DNA of 64,000 nucleotides from Tepidamorphaceae bacterium (GTDB taxonomy: Bacteria; Pseudomonadota; Alphaproteobacteria; Rhizobiales; JAKSCL01): assembly GCA_028289445.1 (NCBI GenBank), contig JANQPO010000011.1, positions 1-64,000 of the forward strand, read 5' to 3'. The position numbers were made by a program, and so were the translations under genes. How positions within the stretch are numbered: the stretch's first letter is position 1; each line of letters starts with the position of its first letter. Positions 1 to 9,479 of this stretch are shown piece by piece. The notes below the pieces were generated by a model. That model had not been told where the DNA came from, did not search any database, and saw only the letters and a program-made list of their open reading frames with translations.

Positions 1-6
1 ACGATC

Positions 7-423
7 GTGAACATCACGGTTCTGGCGCTGCTGCTGGCCATCATCGTGCGGATGATTGTTTCGCTTGGCGCTCATATCGAACTTTTGGGAAGCGCGGTGA
101 TCGTGGGATGGCTGATGCTTGAGTCCATTCGGCTTCTCTTTGCGACGATCACCGTTGTGATCGACGACGAGACCATCGAGATCACGCGCGGGCAAACCGT
201 TTTGTTCAATGGCCGCTACTATGCGGCCAAGCGCACGGTCATTCCGCTGAAAGGATTGGCGTTCGCGGTCGAACCCATGGGGCTTGTTCCCGTCCTTACG
301 ATGAACTTCACCCACGTCTTCGTTTTGAATGTGCGCCGAGACCGGATTGCTTTTCCGGGAATTTTCGTCGCTGGGCTGGACAATTTGTGGGACGCCGTAC
401 CGGAGACGTTGCGCGCCAGTTAG
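7..423 (+). CDS. Hypothetical membrane protein, possibly 5'-truncated
   Basis: Not recognised. The reading frame gives 138 residues from a GTG. It is open to the first base of the window, so the true start may lie outside. Two hydrophobic segments (about residues 4-20 and 25-46) are followed by a mostly beta-like soluble part of about 90 residues (VVIDDETIEITRG and later). This layout recalls small proteins with an N-terminal membrane hairpin and a PH-like domain, but that is only an impression. It reads in the same direction as ppdK, with about 100 bases between them. Coding character (GC at third positions) agrees with the neighbours. Confidence 0.6.
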   Translation: MNITVLALLLAIIVRMIVSLGAHIELLGSAVIVGWLMLESIRLLFATITVVIDDETIEITRGQTVLFNGRYYAAKRTVIPLKGLAFAVEPMGLVPVLTMNFTHVFVLNVRRDRIAFPGIFVAGLDNLWDAVPETLRAS

Positions 424-525
424 ATCCAGGCTGTCCGGCTTGAGGAAATTCCCTAAAACCGGCTTTACACGCGCCTGTCACGGCGCGATTGTGCGCCGCA
501 CCAACGAGAATCGGGGGATAAGCGG

Positions 526-3198
526 GTGCAGTGGGTCTACACCTTTGGCGGTGGTTCGGCCGAAGGGCGCGCGGACATGCGCGACCTCTTGGGCGGAAAG
601 GGTGCCAATCTGGCTGAAATGGCGGCGCTCGGGCTTCCCGTTCCGCCGGGTTTCACGATTACGACCGAGGTCTGTGCCCATTTCTACGACAACGAACACA
701 CTTATCCGGACTCTCTCGATGGCGAACTGACAAAGGCCCTCGATCACATTGGGTCATTGACCGGGAAGCGCTTTGGCGACACCGCCAATCCGCTTCTCGT
801 ATCGGTTCGCTCGGGTGCGCGCGCATCGATGCCAGGCATGATGGACACCGTGCTCAATCTCGGCCTCAATGACGAAACCGTCGAGACGCTTGCCGCGCAG
901 TCGGGCGATGCCCGCTTCGCGTATGATTCCTATCGCCGCTTCATCCAAATGTATGCGGACGTCGTGCTGGATGTCGATCATCACGATTTCGAGGACATCC
1001 TGGAGGACATCAAGTCGGCGAACGGTTTCGAGGATGACACGGAGCTGAGCGCCGATCATCTCAAGGACGTCATTGTCCGCTACAAGGAGCTGGTCGAGGA
1101 CGAGACCGACGAGGTGTTTCCGCAGGACCCAACGACGCAGCTCAAGGGTGCGATCGGCGCTGTCTTCCGGTCCTGGATGACGCCGCGCGCCGTGACCTAC
1201 CGCCGGCTCCACGCAATCCCCGAGGATTGGGGCACGGCGGTCAATGTCCAGTCCATGGTGTTCGGAAACACCGGAGAGACATCGGCGACCGGCGTCGCCT
1301 TCACCCGCAATCCGTCCACCGGAGAAAATGCCCTTTATGGCGAATTCCTCATCAATGCCCAGGGCGAGGATGTCGTTGCCGGCATCCGCACGCCGCAAAG
1401 CCTGACGGAAGACGCACGGCTCGCGTCGGGCTCGGACAAGGCGTCCCTGGAAGCGGCGATGCCTGAGGCGTTTAGCCAGTTTCGCGAGATCTGCCACACG
1501 CTGGAAGCTCATTATCGCGACATGCAGGATCTTGAGTTCACAATCGAGGACGGCCGGTTGTGGATGCTTCAGACGCGAGCCGGCAAGCGCACCACGAAGG
1601 CGGCGCTGAAGATCGCCGTCGAGATGGCCGAAGCCGGCATGATTACCAAAGATGAGGCGGTGTCGCGGATCGATCCGGCAGCGCTCGATCAATTGCTGCA
1701 TCCAACGATCGATCCGAACGCCAAGCGGGATGTGGTCGCCACCGGCCTGCCGGCCTCGCCCGGCGCGGCATCGGGCGCGATTGTGTTTACGTCGGAAGCT
1801 GCGGAGGAGGCAAAGGCGCGTGAGGAAGACGTCATCTTGGTGCGCGTCGAGACGAGCCCTGAAGACATCCACGGCATGCATGCCGCGCGCGGCATATTGA
1901 CGACACGCGGCGGCATGACAAGCCATGCTGCCGTTGTTGCCCGCGGTATGGGAACGCCATGCGTGTCCGGGGCCGGCGCGTTGCAAGTCGACTATGCCGC
2001 CGGAACGCTGATTGCAGAGGGTCGCGCGTTTAAGGCCGGCGATATCATCACGCTGGACGGGTCGACCGGCGAGGTCTTGGCCGGCGCCGTTCCGATGCTG
2101 CAGCCCGAACTCACCGGCGAATTCGCCAGACTCATGGAGTGGGCTGAAGGTGTGGGAGGCATGGCGGTGCGGGCCAATGCCGAAACGCCGCACGACGCTC
2201 AGACGGCCCGAAACTATGGCGCGGAGGGCATCGGCCTTTGCCGCACCGAGCACATGTTCTTCGATGCCGATCGGATCATGGCGGTGCGCCAAATGATCTT
2301 GGCCGAAGAGCCCGAGGGTCGCCGCAAAGCACTCGACAAACTCCTGCCGGTACAGCGGGCCGATTTCGAGGAGCTATTCGAGATCATGGCCGGCCAGCCG
2401 GTGACCATTCGCCTTCTCGATCCGCCTTTGCACGAATTCCTGCCTCATTCGGCGGAAGACATCGCCGAGGTTGCGGCATCGCTCGGCGTCGATGCCGACA
2501 TCCTTCGCCTGCGCGTCGGGGCGCTGTCGGAGTTTAACCCGATGCTCGGCCATCGCGGTTGCCGGCTGGCCATCTCCTATCCCGAGATACCTGAGATGCA
2601 GGCCCGTGCGATCTTCGAAGCGGCCATCGCCGCGTCCAAGACGGCCGGGCAGCCGGTCGAGCCGGAGATCATGGTGCCGCTGGTTGCGACCAAGGCGGAG
2701 TTGGACCTGATCGCAGGCATCGTGCACAGCACGGCGGACGAGGTGATGAAGGAGACTGGCCAGACGATTACCTACACTGTCGGCACAATGATCGAGTTGC
2801 CGCGCGCCGCGCTGATGGCAGGCGAGATTGCCGAGACGGCCGCGTTCTTCTCCTTCGGCACCAACGACCTCACGCAGACCACCTATGGCATCAGCCGCGA
2901 CGACGCCGCGTCCTTTCTGGGCACCTACGTGCAGCGTGAACTGTTCATCGACGATCCCTTCGTCACGCTTGATCCCGACGGCGTAGGCGAGCTGGTCAAG
3001 ATCGCCAGTGAGCGCGGACGCACGGCTCGGCCGGATATCAAGCTAGGCATTTGCGGCGAGCATGGCGGCGATCCGCGCTCGATCGCCTTCTGCGAAACGA
3101 TCGGACTGGATTATGTGTCTTGCTCCCCGTTCCGTGTGCCGATTGCCCGGTTGGCCGCGGCGCAAGCCGCAATGGCGGCGGACGCCGATACCGCATGA
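526..3198 (+). CDS. ppdK: Pyruvate, phosphate dikinase
   Basis: This cytoplasmic enzyme interconverts ATP, pyruvate and phosphate with AMP, PEP and pyrophosphate, linking glycolysis and gluconeogenesis. The 890 residues match the family length. The N-terminal ATP-grasp part opens with GGKGANLAEMAALGLPVPPGF. The central phosphohistidine domain carries GGMTSHAAVVARG with the swivelling His at about residue 467. The C-terminal PEP-binding barrel ends with GICGEHGGDP, where Cys at about 843 is the expected acid. The start is a GTG preceded by a G-rich ribosome site (about 512-518). The stop overlaps the ATG of the next small gene, so the two are probably co-transcribed. Confidence 0.96.
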   Translation: MQWVYTFGGGSAEGRADMRDLLGGKGANLAEMAALGLPVPPGFTITTEVCAHFYDNEHTYPDSLDGELTKALDHIGSLTGKRFGDTANPLLVSVRSGARASMPGMMDTVLNLGLNDETVETLAAQSGDARFAYDSYRRFIQMYADVVLDVDHHDFEDILEDIKSANGFEDDTELSADHLKDVIVRYKELVEDETDEVFPQDPTTQLKGAIGAVFRSWMTPRAVTYRRLHAIPEDWGTAVNVQSMVFGNTGETSATGVAFTRNPSTGENALYGEFLINAQGEDVVAGIRTPQSLTEDARLASGSDKASLEAAMPEAFSQFREICHTLEAHYRDMQDLEFTIEDGRLWMLQTRAGKRTTKAALKIAVEMAEAGMITKDEAVSRIDPAALDQLLHPTIDPNAKRDVVATGLPASPGAASGAIVFTSEAAEEAKAREEDVILVRVETSPEDIHGMHAARGILTTRGGMTSHAAVVARGMGTPCVSGAGALQVDYAAGTLIAEGRAFKAGDIITLDGSTGEVLAGAVPMLQPELTGEFARLMEWAEGVGGMAVRANAETPHDAQTARNYGAEGIGLCRTEHMFFDADRIMAVRQMILAEEPEGRRKALDKLLPVQRADFEELFEIMAGQPVTIRLLDPPLHEFLPHSAEDIAEVAASLGVDADILRLRVGALSEFNPMLGHRGCRLAISYPEIPEMQARAIFEAAIAASKTAGQPVEPEIMVPLVATKAELDLIAGIVHSTADEVMKETGQTITYTVGTMIELPRAALMAGEIAETAAFFSFGTNDLTQTTYGISRDDAASFLGTYVQRELFIDDPFVTLDPDGVGELVKIASERGRTARPDIKLGICGEHGGDPRSIAFCETIGLDYVSCSPFRVPIARLAAAQAAMAADADTA

Positions 3199-3434
3199 CG
3201 CTTCTGCTGTGGTATTTCGGCTGCCTGGGACTGGGGGTTGTCGCCGGATCGCATTCGGGCCATTGGGGCGGGCTTGCCCTGGTGATCGTCGGCGTGCCGG
3301 TCTACTTCATGCTGCCGCCGCGCCTTCGCACCACCGTCACCGAGCGGCATCTCGCGATTGGGGCGGCCATTGCCTTCATCGTGGCCGCCGGCTTTTATCC
3401 GCTCACGGAAGCGCTCGGCCTTCTTGGTCCGTAG
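3195..3434 (+). CDS. Small membrane protein downstream of ppdK
   Basis: A 79-residue protein that starts at an ATG overlapping the ppdK stop (ATGA), typical of translational coupling. Residues 1-18, 23-43 and 54-75 are hydrophobic, so two or three membrane helices are likely. No family is recognised. It lies between ppdK and meaB, which begins 4 bases after its stop, so all three are probably one transcript. A longer in-frame start at 3051 would lie inside ppdK and is unlikely. Confidence 0.65.
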   Translation: MTLLLWYFGCLGLGVVAGSHSGHWGGLALVIVGVPVYFMLPPRLRTTVTERHLAIGAAIAFIVAAGFYPLTEALGLLGP

Positions 3435-3438
3435 GTCG

Positions 3439-4338
3439 ATGACCGCGCTAGGAGATATACGCGACGGTGGAAAACCTGCGCTGGCGCGCACCCTTTCCGA
3501 AATCGAAAAGGATCGCTTCGCTGACAATGCTGTCGAGCTTCTTGACGCAGCCTACGCCGACGCCAAGGGACAGGTCCTGGGCCTGACCGGACCGCCCGGG
3601 GTTGGAAAATCGACGCTCACCAAAGCCCTGATCGACGCCTATCGCGCACGCGGCGAAACGGTCGGCGTGTTGGCAATCGACCCATCGTCGCGGGTGAGCG
3701 GTGGCGCGCTTCTCGGTGATCGCACGCGGCTCAAGGTCGATCCGGAAGACATCGGCGTCTTCGTGCGCTCAATGGCGGCCGGCGACCGGCTGGGAGGACT
3801 GTCCGAGGCTGCGATTGCGGCCGCCATCCTGATGCGTGCGGTTTTCAATCAGGTGATCGTCGAAAGCGTCGGTGTTGGTCAGTCGGAAGCCGATATTGGT
3901 GTGGTCGCCGACGTGACACTGCTGTGCATCCAGCCTGGATCGGGTGACAGCCTACAGTTCATGAAAGCCGGTATTATGGAAATGCCGGATCTGATCTCGG
4001 TCACAAAATCCGACATAGGCGCGGCTGCGCGTCTGGCCGCGGCAGAAGTCGAGGGCGCCCTGTCGCTCGGTCAGCGGGCGGTCCCTGTTATCGCTCTGTC
4101 TGCGGAGACCGGCGAGGGCATCGCCGATCTCGTCGATCAGGTCTCAAAAATTGCCGCGTATGCCAAGCGACCCGACCCAGAGCGCTGGATCGAACTCGCT
4201 GTCGCCGCCCGATTTGGTGATGCAGGTTTGTCACACCTAAAGAGAAATCTCGGTTCTGCCCACAACGAGGGGCCATTTGCCACCGAGCGGAGAATTCTTC
4301 TTGATCTTGAGCGTCACTGGCAAACGCCGGTTGTTTGA
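3439..4338 (+). CDS. meaB: Methylmalonyl-CoA mutase-associated GTPase MeaB (ArgK family)
   Basis: A G3E-family GTPase that protects and loads the cobalamin enzyme methylmalonyl-CoA mutase. The Walker A is GPPGVGKST at residues 51-59. It is followed by the family-typical VLAIDPSSRVSGGALLGDRTR stretch (about 77-97), a switch region VIVESVGVGQSE and the base-recognition motif TKSD. At 299 residues it is close to the usual 300-330. ATG 3439 is preferred over the in-frame 3358, which would overlap the upstream gene. The mutase itself is not in this window. The family role is well established; a dedicated partner here is inferred. Confidence 0.92.
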   Translation: MTALGDIRDGGKPALARTLSEIEKDRFADNAVELLDAAYADAKGQVLGLTGPPGVGKSTLTKALIDAYRARGETVGVLAIDPSSRVSGGALLGDRTRLKVDPEDIGVFVRSMAAGDRLGGLSEAAIAAAILMRAVFNQVIVESVGVGQSEADIGVVADVTLLCIQPGSGDSLQFMKAGIMEMPDLISVTKSDIGAAARLAAAEVEGALSLGQRAVPVIALSAETGEGIADLVDQVSKIAAYAKRPDPERWIELAVAARFGDAGLSHLKRNLGSAHNEGPFATERRILLDLERHWQTPVV

Positions 4339-4458
4339 AGATCATCGTAAAGACTTTCTCACCAAGCCGCAAAATATTCCGTATTCTCAAAGCTTTATCG
4401 TCAACTTGCGGCGCGAATATCATGAACAAAAAGTAAATCCAATCAGACAGTTAAGTAC

Positions 4459-4476
4459 CCGTAAACGTTTTTACGG
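4459..4476. promoter_or_regulatory. 18-bp palindrome upstream of the cell-wall hydrolase gene
   Basis: Arms CCGTAAA and TTTACGG are separated by 4 bases (cgtt), 39 bases before the ATG at 4515, in an AT-richer leader of about 175 bp. The symmetry suits a dimeric regulator or an early-leader hairpin. The sequence does not say which. Confidence 0.35.
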
Positions 4477-4514
4477 CTCAATGCGTCGATCGGAACCGGA
4501 GAGGGGCTTTCGGC

Positions 4515-5903
4515 ATGCCGCGACCGCGGGGCTTAACAATGTCGTTATTCCGCCACATTGCCTCAGTACCCGCGCCGGTACCTAGATTGAAGTGGGGTTT
4601 ATGGGTGTTGCGTGAGCGTGACTTGGGTCGGGGGATGACCTTCGGTGCCGTGACCAAGGCGGCGCTGCCCCTTTTGGCCAGCGCAGCTTTCTTTTTCCAG
4701 TCGACCGGCAAGATCGCCTATCAAGACACGGCGAGCTTGCTGACGTCTGGAATTGCCGAAACTGAACGCTGGATGGTGCATGTCAAAGCACCGCCGGTGT
4801 CGTCTGATCATGCGGCGACCAAGAGCACCGGCACCAACTCGCTGAGTCCGAACCGGCAAACCGCCGCATATGAAGCGCGCGTGCCGGCACAAGGCACCGA
4901 TCTGTCCGACGTCATTCAGTCCGACCGGACGACGGGCGCGATTATCAACGCATCGCTTCGCGGCTTCGTCGACGAAACCGCTTCAACAGGCCGTATCGGC
5001 GACGATCCGGTCTTCCCCGAGGTCAATCGGGCCGGCAAGGGGGATTTCCTCATGTCGCGCCATCGCAACGATCTGATCCGCGACGTTGAGAAGAAGCCGA
5101 ACGTCTTCCGCCGTTTCAGTGCCGTCTTGTTCAGCGACGAAGTCGAAACGCGACAGGTCGCGTCCTTTGCCAGCCCTGAAGCCACGGGCAATGGCGGGCA
5201 GACCATGATGGCGATGTTGCCCAACTTCTATTCGGATTTCGTCAAGGGTGGCCGTGTGCACGAGCCGGCGGGTCGGACCATGTTGGCCGCGCTGCCTCCG
5301 CAGCGCCCGCAGAACACCGGCACGGGCACGCTCGTTCCCGTCATCTATGCCGCGCTCGTTCCCCGGCCGAATCTGCCGAAAGTCTACCAAGAGGCAGAAG
5401 AGGCCGCCCGCGCCGCCGTTTATCGGCTTCCCGAGCCTCGCAGCGTACCTGACGAGTCGTGGAAAGACGGCGAGTCGCGCGGCAAGATCAAGTATTCGCG
5501 CCGCGAACTGCACTGTCTTGCCACAGCGGTCTATTTCGAGGCGCGCGGCGAGAGCCACAAGGGGCAACTGGCAGTTGCTCAGGTCATCATCAACCGCACC
5601 AAGAGCAAGCACTGGCCGGACACGATCTGCGGCGTCGTCTATCAGAACAAGAGTTGGCGCAATCGTTGTCAGTTCTCGTTTGCTTGTGATGGCAAGGCCG
5701 ACAAGATCCGCGACCGCAAGGCCTGGACCAAGGCCCGCGCCGTTGCCCAGAAGTTCGCCAATGGTTATGTGATGCGCGGAATCAATCGCGCGACGCATTA
5801 TCACGCGACTTATGTGCGCCCGCGCTGGGCCCGTCATTTCCGCAAAATCGACAAGGTCGGTACGCATATCTTCTACCGCTCGCGCACCGGCGGCTGGTCG
5901 TAA
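4515..5903 (+). CDS. SleB-type cell wall hydrolase, membrane-anchored
   Basis: 462 residues. The C-terminal part (about 331-455) is a hydrolase_2/SleB domain with LHCLATAVYFEARGE, where the Glu in YFEARGE is the expected catalytic residue. The family trait QVIINR and a CQFSFACDG segment follow. SleB-type enzymes cleave peptidoglycan glycan strands. A hydrophobic stretch at about residues 41-60 probably anchors or exports the protein. Residues 80-320 are low in recognisable domain content and look like a periplasmic linker. The ATG at 4515 has a GAGAGGGG ribosome site about 8 bases upstream; ATG 4539 is an alternative. A strong terminator follows, so it is probably a single-gene unit. Confidence 0.85.
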   Translation: MPRPRGLTMSLFRHIASVPAPVPRLKWGLWVLRERDLGRGMTFGAVTKAALPLLASAAFFFQSTGKIAYQDTASLLTSGIAETERWMVHVKAPPVSSDHAATKSTGTNSLSPNRQTAAYEARVPAQGTDLSDVIQSDRTTGAIINASLRGFVDETASTGRIGDDPVFPEVNRAGKGDFLMSRHRNDLIRDVEKKPNVFRRFSAVLFSDEVETRQVASFASPEATGNGGQTMMAMLPNFYSDFVKGGRVHEPAGRTMLAALPPQRPQNTGTGTLVPVIYAALVPRPNLPKVYQEAEEAARAAVYRLPEPRSVPDESWKDGESRGKIKYSRRELHCLATAVYFEARGESHKGQLAVAQVIINRTKSKHWPDTICGVVYQNKSWRNRCQFSFACDGKADKIRDRKAWTKARAVAQKFANGYVMRGINRATHYHATYVRPRWARHFRKIDKVGTHIFYRSRTGGWS

Positions 5904-5926
5904 GCGCATCGGACACAAAGGTCGAT

Positions 5927-5957
5927 GGGCCGTTGCCTGATAGGCAGCGGCCCTTTT
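5927..5957 (+). terminator. Rho-independent terminator after the SleB-type hydrolase
   Basis: An 11-bp GC-rich stem (GGGCCGTTGCC / GGCAGCGGCCC, with one G-U pair in RNA) and a 5-base loop (TGATA) are followed by TTTT and then CATTTT. It lies 24 bases past the stop codon. This is the clearest intrinsic terminator in the window. Confidence 0.88.
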
Positions 5958-6014
5958 CATTTTAAGCGGCACATGTCGACACTGTCACTTCGCTGATCGA
6001 TCGCATCACGAATA

Positions 6015-6034
6015 TTGATTGTATTTACAATCAA
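6015..6034. promoter_or_regulatory. 20-bp perfect inverted repeat, likely operator of the MFS gene
   Basis: Arms TTGATTGTA and TACAATCAA match perfectly around a 2-base centre, 47 bases before the MFS start at 6082. The core resembles the TTGTA-TACAA half-site style often bound by GntR-type repressors, but no regulator gene is adjacent. The symmetry is seen directly; the regulator is inferred. Confidence 0.6.
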
Positions 6035-6081
6035 ATGTCACTTAGGTTTGTCTTACTCGTTTTCGGCTGCCAGGGTTTCGC

Positions 6082-7290
6082 ATGGCGCAACAGAAAGATT
6101 GGCGAACGCCCGAACTGATCGTCGCGGCGGGGTGCATGATTGCACTTCTGTCGTTCGGGCCGCGCTCGGCGATGGGCTTGTTCCAGGCGCCGATGTTGCA
6201 GGCGCACGACTGGACGCGCGAAACCTTCGCGCTGGCGCTCGCCATTCAGAACCTTCTTTGGGGCGCTGGCCAGCCGCTGGCCGGAATACTTGCCGACCGC
6301 TACGGCACCGCACGCGTCCTGTCGGCCGGCGCGGTGGTCTATGCCGCCGGGCTGGCGATGACCGCCTATGCGGACACCGCGATCATGCTGCATCTGTCGG
6401 CCGGCGTCCTGGTCGGCATCGGCATTTCGATGTCCTCGTTCGCGCTGGTGCTTGCCGCGTTCGGTCGCCGGATTTCATCTGAAAAACGATCGTTTGCCTT
6501 TGGCCTGGGCACCGCCGCCGGGTCGTTTGGACAGTTCCTGTTCGCGCCGCTCGGTGCCGAACTGATCAACAGTTTCGGTTGGCAAACCGCGCTCATCGTT
6601 CTGGGCTTGATGATGCTCCTCGTCATTCCACTCACCGTCGTTCTGAAAGGCCGTACCGACCCGCAGGAACACCAGGAAGCAGGCCAGACGATCGGCCAGG
6701 CGATCGGTGAGGCTTTCGGCTATCGGTCCTATGTCTTGCTGGTCACGGGCTTCTTCGTCTGCGGCTTTCAGGTCGCCTTTATCACCGTCCACTTCCCGGC
6801 CTTTCTGGTCGACCAAGGACTGCCGATCCGCATCGGCGGCTGGGCGCTGGCGCTGATCGGACTCTTCAACATCGTCGGCTCGATTTCCGCCGGCTGGGCT
6901 GGCGGACGTTTCCCGAAGGCGCCGTCCTTGTCTCTGATCTACCTCGGCCGGTCGATCGCGGTCGCCGTCTATCTTCTTCTCCCGATCACTGCAACGACGA
7001 CGCTCGTGTTCTCAGCGGTGATGGGCCTGCTTTGGCTCTCAACTGTACCTTTGACCAGCGGCCTCGTCGCCATCATGTTCGGACCGCGCTATATGGCAAC
7101 GCTGTTCGGTTTCGTGTTCTTTTCGCACCAGATCGGGTCCTTCCTCGGCGTCTGGCTTGGGGGGCGGCTCTACGATCAAAGCGGCAGCTATGATGTTGTC
7201 TGGTGGCTGTCAGTGATCCTGGGCGTCATGGCGGCACTCATTCACCTGCCGATCAAGGAAACACCGGTGGAGCGGCTCAAGACCGCCTGA
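6082..7290 (+). CDS. MFS transporter
   Basis: A 402-residue protein with about 12 hydrophobic segments and the MFS loop 2-3 signature GILADRYGTARV near residue 72. The overall pattern (SFGPRSAMGLFQAPM at the start, PLTSGLVAIMFG later) resembles carriers for monocarboxylate-like or oxalate/formate-like anions, but the substrate cannot be read. An AGGG lies about 8 bases before the ATG. The gene stands alone between a terminator and an AcuI-like gene. A 20-bp palindrome in its promoter region suggests induction by a small ligand. Confidence 0.82.
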   Translation: MAQQKDWRTPELIVAAGCMIALLSFGPRSAMGLFQAPMLQAHDWTRETFALALAIQNLLWGAGQPLAGILADRYGTARVLSAGAVVYAAGLAMTAYADTAIMLHLSAGVLVGIGISMSSFALVLAAFGRRISSEKRSFAFGLGTAAGSFGQFLFAPLGAELINSFGWQTALIVLGLMMLLVIPLTVVLKGRTDPQEHQEAGQTIGQAIGEAFGYRSYVLLVTGFFVCGFQVAFITVHFPAFLVDQGLPIRIGGWALALIGLFNIVGSISAGWAGGRFPKAPSLSLIYLGRSIAVAVYLLLPITATTTLVFSAVMGLLWLSTVPLTSGLVAIMFGPRYMATLFGFVFFSHQIGSFLGVWLGGRLYDQSGSYDVVWWLSVILGVMAALIHLPIKETPVERLKTA

Positions 7291-7366
7291 GGCGCAAGCT
7301 TGTCGCTTGCATTCACGGTGCGACGCTGCTTGAACGGAGCGGCATCATTCGCCCATGGAGTTTCCC

Positions 7367-8353
7367 ATGACCGCCTTTCCCGCCGTTCTCATCAACAAGA
7401 CCGACGACGCACAAGACGTTGCTTATACCGAGATCACCGACGCCGATCTGATGGAGGGTGATGTCACGGTTCGGGTCAGCCACTCGACCGTGAACTACAA
7501 GGACGGTCTGGCGATCACCGGTAAGGCGCCGGTGGTGCGCCGGTTTCCAATGGTGCCAGGGATCGATTTCGCCGGCGAAGTCGATGAGTCCACGCATCTC
7601 GACTGGAAACCCGGCGATAAGGTGATCCTCAACGGCTGGGGTGTCGGCGAAACGCATCTGGGCGGCTATGCCGCTAAGGCTAGGGTGCCGGGCGATTGGC
7701 TGGTTCCGTTGCCGGACGGGTTGTCGGCGGCGCAGGCCATGGCCGTCGGGACCGCGGGTTACACCGCGATGTTGTGCGTGCTAGCCATTGAGGGCGCAGG
7801 CGTCACGCCCGATAAAGGTCCCGTCGTCGTCACGGGCGCGGCCGGCGGCGTCGGGTCCGTGGCAATCGCCATCCTGGCGAAATTGGGCTACCCGGTGGTC
7901 GCGTCGACCGGCCGCCAGTCGGAACACGATTACCTCCGCGACCTTGGCGCAACCGAGATCATCGACCGCGCCGAGCTTTCGGAAAAAGGTCGTCCGCTTG
8001 GCAAGGAACGCTGGGCCGGCGGTATCGATGCGGTCGGGTCCCATACGCTCGCTAACGTTTTGGCGCAAACCCACTATGGTGGCGCCGTCGCGTGCTGCGG
8101 CCTGGCGCAAGGCATGGACCTGCCGGCCACCGTCGCACCCTTCATCTTGCGCGGCATTTCGCTTCTCGGGGTCGATTCCGTCATGGTGCCGAAGCCGAAA
8201 CGCATCGCGGCATGGCAGCGGATTGTCACGGATCTTGATCGTGACAAGCTCGATGCCATGACCACCACGGTCTCATTGAAGGACGCTATTCAGACCGCCG
8301 AGACGATCCTGGCCGGCGGCGTTCGGGGGCGCACGGTCGTCGAGGTGGGCTAG
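7367..8353 (+). CDS. acuI: Acryloyl-CoA reductase AcuI / YhdH-family quinone-type oxidoreductase
   Basis: A 328-residue medium-chain dehydrogenase/reductase without structural zinc ligands. It shows the YhdH/AcuI pattern [21 protein letters not shown] and PGIDFAGEV, then the Rossmann motif [12 protein letters not shown] (about residue 150). AcuI reduces toxic acryloyl-CoA to propionyl-CoA with NADPH in DMSP and 3-hydroxypropionate metabolism. Many YhdH-type members have unknown substrates. The start at 7367 is chosen because GGAG lies 6 bases upstream; the earlier in-frame ATG at 7355 has nothing comparable. Confidence 0.8.
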   Translation: MTAFPAVLINKTDDAQDVAYTEITDADLMEGDVTVRVSHSTVNYKDGLAITGKAPVVRRFPMVPGIDFAGEVDESTHLDWKPGDKVILNGWGVGETHLGGYAAKARVPGDWLVPLPDGLSAAQAMAVGTAGYTAMLCVLAIEGAGVTPDKGPVVVTGAAGGVGSVAIAILAKLGYPVVASTGRQSEHDYLRDLGATEIIDRAELSEKGRPLGKERWAGGIDAVGSHTLANVLAQTHYGGAVACCGLAQGMDLPATVAPFILRGISLLGVDSVMVPKPKRIAAWQRIVTDLDRDKLDAMTTTVSLKDAIQTAETILAGGVRGRTVVEVG

Positions 8354-8450
8354 GCTGCGGCGACCTAGACGCCTGCGACCTTCACGTAGCTTTGACTCCT
8401 AGTCCCGCGCGCGACGGGGCAAGATGAGGTCGTCCCAAAGGGGAGCGATC

Positions 8451-9425
8451 ATGATGAAGCGCGCGTCCTTCTTGCTGACGGCTATGTTTGGGCTGGCGTT
8501 GACGACAATGCCGGGCCCGGCCGTGTCGCAACAGTACCCTGGCTTCACCAAGACCGATATGAGTCGGGTCGACGTGGATCGGTCGGAGATTCTTCAAGGA
8601 TGCCCCTACAAGGATTGCATTCCGGCCGTTGACAATCCGACCTATGTTCCAGCGTCCGACATCACCCTGGTCGGCGACATGGAACCGGTAATTCGCCTCC
8701 AGATCGGCGAGGATATCCGTGCCTATCCCCTTCGCGCCTTAATGTTCCATGAGATCGTCAACGACACGGTCGGCGGTCTGCCCGTCACGGTGACCTTTTG
8801 CCCGCTCTGCAATTCGGCGATCGTCTTCAACCGTCGGGTGGGAGACGCAACCCTCGACTTCGGTGTCTCGGGACTGCTCCGCAACTCTGATCTCATCATG
8901 TACGACCGCCAGACGGAGAGCCTTTGGCAGCAGTTTGAAGGGCGCAGCATCATCGGCCAATACGCTGGCGAGAAGCTGACCATGGTGCCGTCCAGGCTGG
9001 AGGCGTTCGCCATGTTTCAGGCCGCGAGCCCGAATGGCCAGGTCTTCGTGCCGGGGTCTGAAAAAAGACTCGCGCGCTACTACAACCCTTACGAAAAGTA
9101 CGACAGCGCCCCGGCGCCCTTCCTCTATCGCGGACCGCTTCCCGACGGGATCGAAGCGCTCGCCCGTGTCGTCATGGTGCGCGGCCAGGAGGGCAAGGCC
9201 GTCGCGCTCGACCACCTGTCGAAAACGACGCCAAAAACACTGGGCGACGTGACACTGTCCTGGACGGCCGGTCAGGCCTCGGCCTTGGACACACGCTCCG
9301 TAGAGGATGGTAAAGATGTGGGCAATGTCAGGGTGACGGACAGCGCCGGCAACGACGTGGTTCACGACATTATCTTCGCCTTCGTCTACCACGCGTTCTA
9401 TCCCGACGGCGAAATCATCCAGTAG
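8451..9425 (+). CDS. Exported DUF3179 domain protein
   Basis: 324 residues with a signal peptide (MMKRASFLLTAMFGLALTTM... cleaved near AVSQQ). The body carries the DUF3179 hallmarks: PAVDNPTYVPASDI, YPLRALMFHEIVND, TFCPLCNSAIVFNRRV with paired Cys, and later YDRQTESLWQQFEG. The family is periplasmic or extracellular and of unknown function. The CPLC pair could bind metal or form a disulfide. The start at 8451 has GGGAG 6 bases upstream. It is followed by two more exported proteins of unknown function on the same strand. Confidence 0.85.
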   Translation: MMKRASFLLTAMFGLALTTMPGPAVSQQYPGFTKTDMSRVDVDRSEILQGCPYKDCIPAVDNPTYVPASDITLVGDMEPVIRLQIGEDIRAYPLRALMFHEIVNDTVGGLPVTVTFCPLCNSAIVFNRRVGDATLDFGVSGLLRNSDLIMYDRQTESLWQQFEGRSIIGQYAGEKLTMVPSRLEAFAMFQAASPNGQVFVPGSEKRLARYYNPYEKYDSAPAPFLYRGPLPDGIEALARVVMVRGQEGKAVALDHLSKTTPKTLGDVTLSWTAGQASALDTRSVEDGKDVGNVRVTDSAGNDVVHDIIFAFVYHAFYPDGEIIQ

Positions 9426-9479
9426 GCTCTTGGAAGCAGCCCGCTTGCCGGTCACCGCCATTCGCGATAAAGCCGGCCG

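Noticed and set aside
754..2292. 512-residue minus-strand frame inside ppdK
   Set aside because: It is the antisense shadow of a certain gene; its composition (His/Arg/Asp-rich, no domain) is typical of a reverse frame in GC-rich coding DNA.
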